In this document: one piece after another, positions 63,627 to 64,000 of the stretch
Position numbering within the stretch: the first letter of the stretch is position 1
Layout of the letters: every line of letters begins with the position of its first letter
Source: Ruminococcus sp. Zagget11
GTDB lineage: Bacteria > Bacillota > Clostridia > Oscillospirales > Ruminococcaceae
DNA: 64,000 nucleotides
NCBI GenBank assembly: GCA_001941135.1
Contig: MSHL01000024.1
Coordinates: forward strand, 1-64,000
Direction of reading: 5' to 3'
Notes under the pieces: generated by a model
Told to the model about the DNA's origin: nothing
Databases searched by the model: none
Seen by the model: only the letters and a program-made list of their open reading frames with translations
Translations under genes and position numbers: made by a program

Positions 63627-63655
63627 ATTATAACATAGTTTTTCAATTTGTGCAA
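63627..63655 (-). promoter_or_regulatory. Promoter of the tmk operon
   Basis: Minus strand: TTGCAC (63655-63650) and TATAAT (63632-63627), spacer 17, 34 bases before the ATG. Confidence 0.7.
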
Positions 63656-63693
63656 CCCAAAATCGACTATTTTTCTGTATTTTGTATAGGTGC

Positions 63694-63737
63694 AAAAAAA
63701 AATCCGCCCTGCATACATAATAAATGCAGGACGGATT
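63694..63737 (-). terminator. Strong minus-strand terminator with no gene before it
   Basis: AATCCGTCCTGCAT (63737-63724) pairs with ATGCAGGGCGGATT (63714-63701), then nine T on the minus strand. No reading frame precedes it on that strand within 63738-64000. Confidence 0.75.
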
Positions 63738-63854
63738 TCTGTTTAATTTTAAGTTCATTACACACAAAAAAACACAATCCTTATTCAAATAGCTGTTTTT
63801 TGGCATTACCATATGCAGAACCGCAAGATTTCACAAAATATTTTGAAATGCCTA

Positions 63855-63883
63855 TTGACTTTATAGGGCGAATGTGTTATAAT
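63855..63883 (+). promoter_or_regulatory. Promoter of the SAM-I leader
   Basis: TTGACT (63855-63860) and TATAAT (63878-63883), spacer 17, about 20 bases before the aptamer. Confidence 0.75.
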
Positions 63884-63897
63884 CACCCTGTAATTTA

Positions 63898-64000
63898 ATA
63901 GCCTTATCAAGAGCGGCGGAGGAACTGGTCCTGTGAAGCCCGGCAACCTATCTGCATTTCCGTGCGGAGAAGGTGCTAATTCCTGCGGAAATTATTTTTC
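63898..64000 (+). promoter_or_regulatory. SAM-I (S-box) riboswitch, end cut by the window
   Basis: The strand has the S-box consensus in order: CTTATCAAGAG (63903-63913), GGCGGAGGAACTGG, GAAGCCCGGCAACC (63935-63948) and AAGGTGCTAATTCC (63970-63983). It binds S-adenosylmethionine and shuts off methionine or SAM synthesis or uptake genes. The expression platform and the controlled gene lie beyond the window. Confidence 0.94.

Noticed and set aside
63564..63812. 82-codon minus-strand frame before tmk
   Set aside because: It crosses a terminator and the tmk promoter, has no ribosome site and its sequence has no protein character.

Overview
The window looks like a chromosomal segment from a low-to-mid GC, Gram-positive, gut-type clostridium of the Ruminococcaceae/Oscillospiraceae. 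Evidence: an Ffh/YlxM/S16/KhpA/RimM/TrmD operon in Firmicutes order, HPr with both His15 and Ser46, an FtsEX-M23-S41 division cluster, T-box and S-box leaders, strong AGGAGG ribosome sites, TTGACA/TATAAT promoters, and plant- and host-glycan hydrolases (GH43, GH5 with a CBM2-like module, GH59). The genus is inferred, not proven.

Layout. 1-860: an IS3-family end inserted in a malic enzyme gene. 1.3-5.2 kb: WYL regulator, a minus-strand operon (PHP phosphoesterase, TSCPD protein, DUF218 protein) and a GyrI-like protein. 5.3-6.6 kb: GH43. 6.7-10.4 kb: SRP/ribosome/tRNA-modification operon. 10.7-12.3 kb: HPr and a PucR-type regulator. 12.4-20.6 kb: ftsE, ftsX, an active-site-intact M23 peptidase, an S41 protein that seems catalytically altered, two small unknowns, a frameshifted AEC transporter, GH25 and GT8. 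20.7-31.8 kb: amidohydrolase, T-box-controlled leuA, a YceG-TelA pair, leuCDB, serC, serA. 31.8-39.3 kb: SLOG protein, alanine racemase, a large S41-like protein, GH59 and MATE. 39.3-42.8 kb: small membrane protein, tRNA-Ala(CGC), an amber-interrupted AGCS symporter, rsmI and trmN6-like. 43-47.6 kb: binding-protein/GGDEF fusion, Sfp-type transferase, SCP2-like protein with a Lys/Ala tail, YfbR-like nucleotidase, MntP with a Mn-type riboswitch. 47.9-53.9 kb: frameshifted GH5 lipoprotein and a MacB-like ABC transporter. 54-58.3 kb: ychF, a decayed sigma-factor locus and a surface protein with InlB-type repeats. 58.3-63.6 kb: tmk, DUF2156, DJ-1, 5-FCL, mltG and U32 operon. The end holds a SAM-I riboswitch whose gene lies outside.

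Themes. Most of the window is housekeeping: translation, division and wall remodelling, and Leu/Ser biosynthesis. At least five loci are broken by one small event each (IS insertion, amber codon, or single-base shifts in or near A/T runs), so either recent gene decay or local sequence error must be separated. I did not find a CRISPR array, prophage or a clear defence island. The least explained items are the YceG-TelA pair without Ter partners, the SCP2/histone-tail-like protein, the FtsEX-linked S41 protein with altered catalytic positions, and the cytosolic binding-protein/GGDEF fusion.
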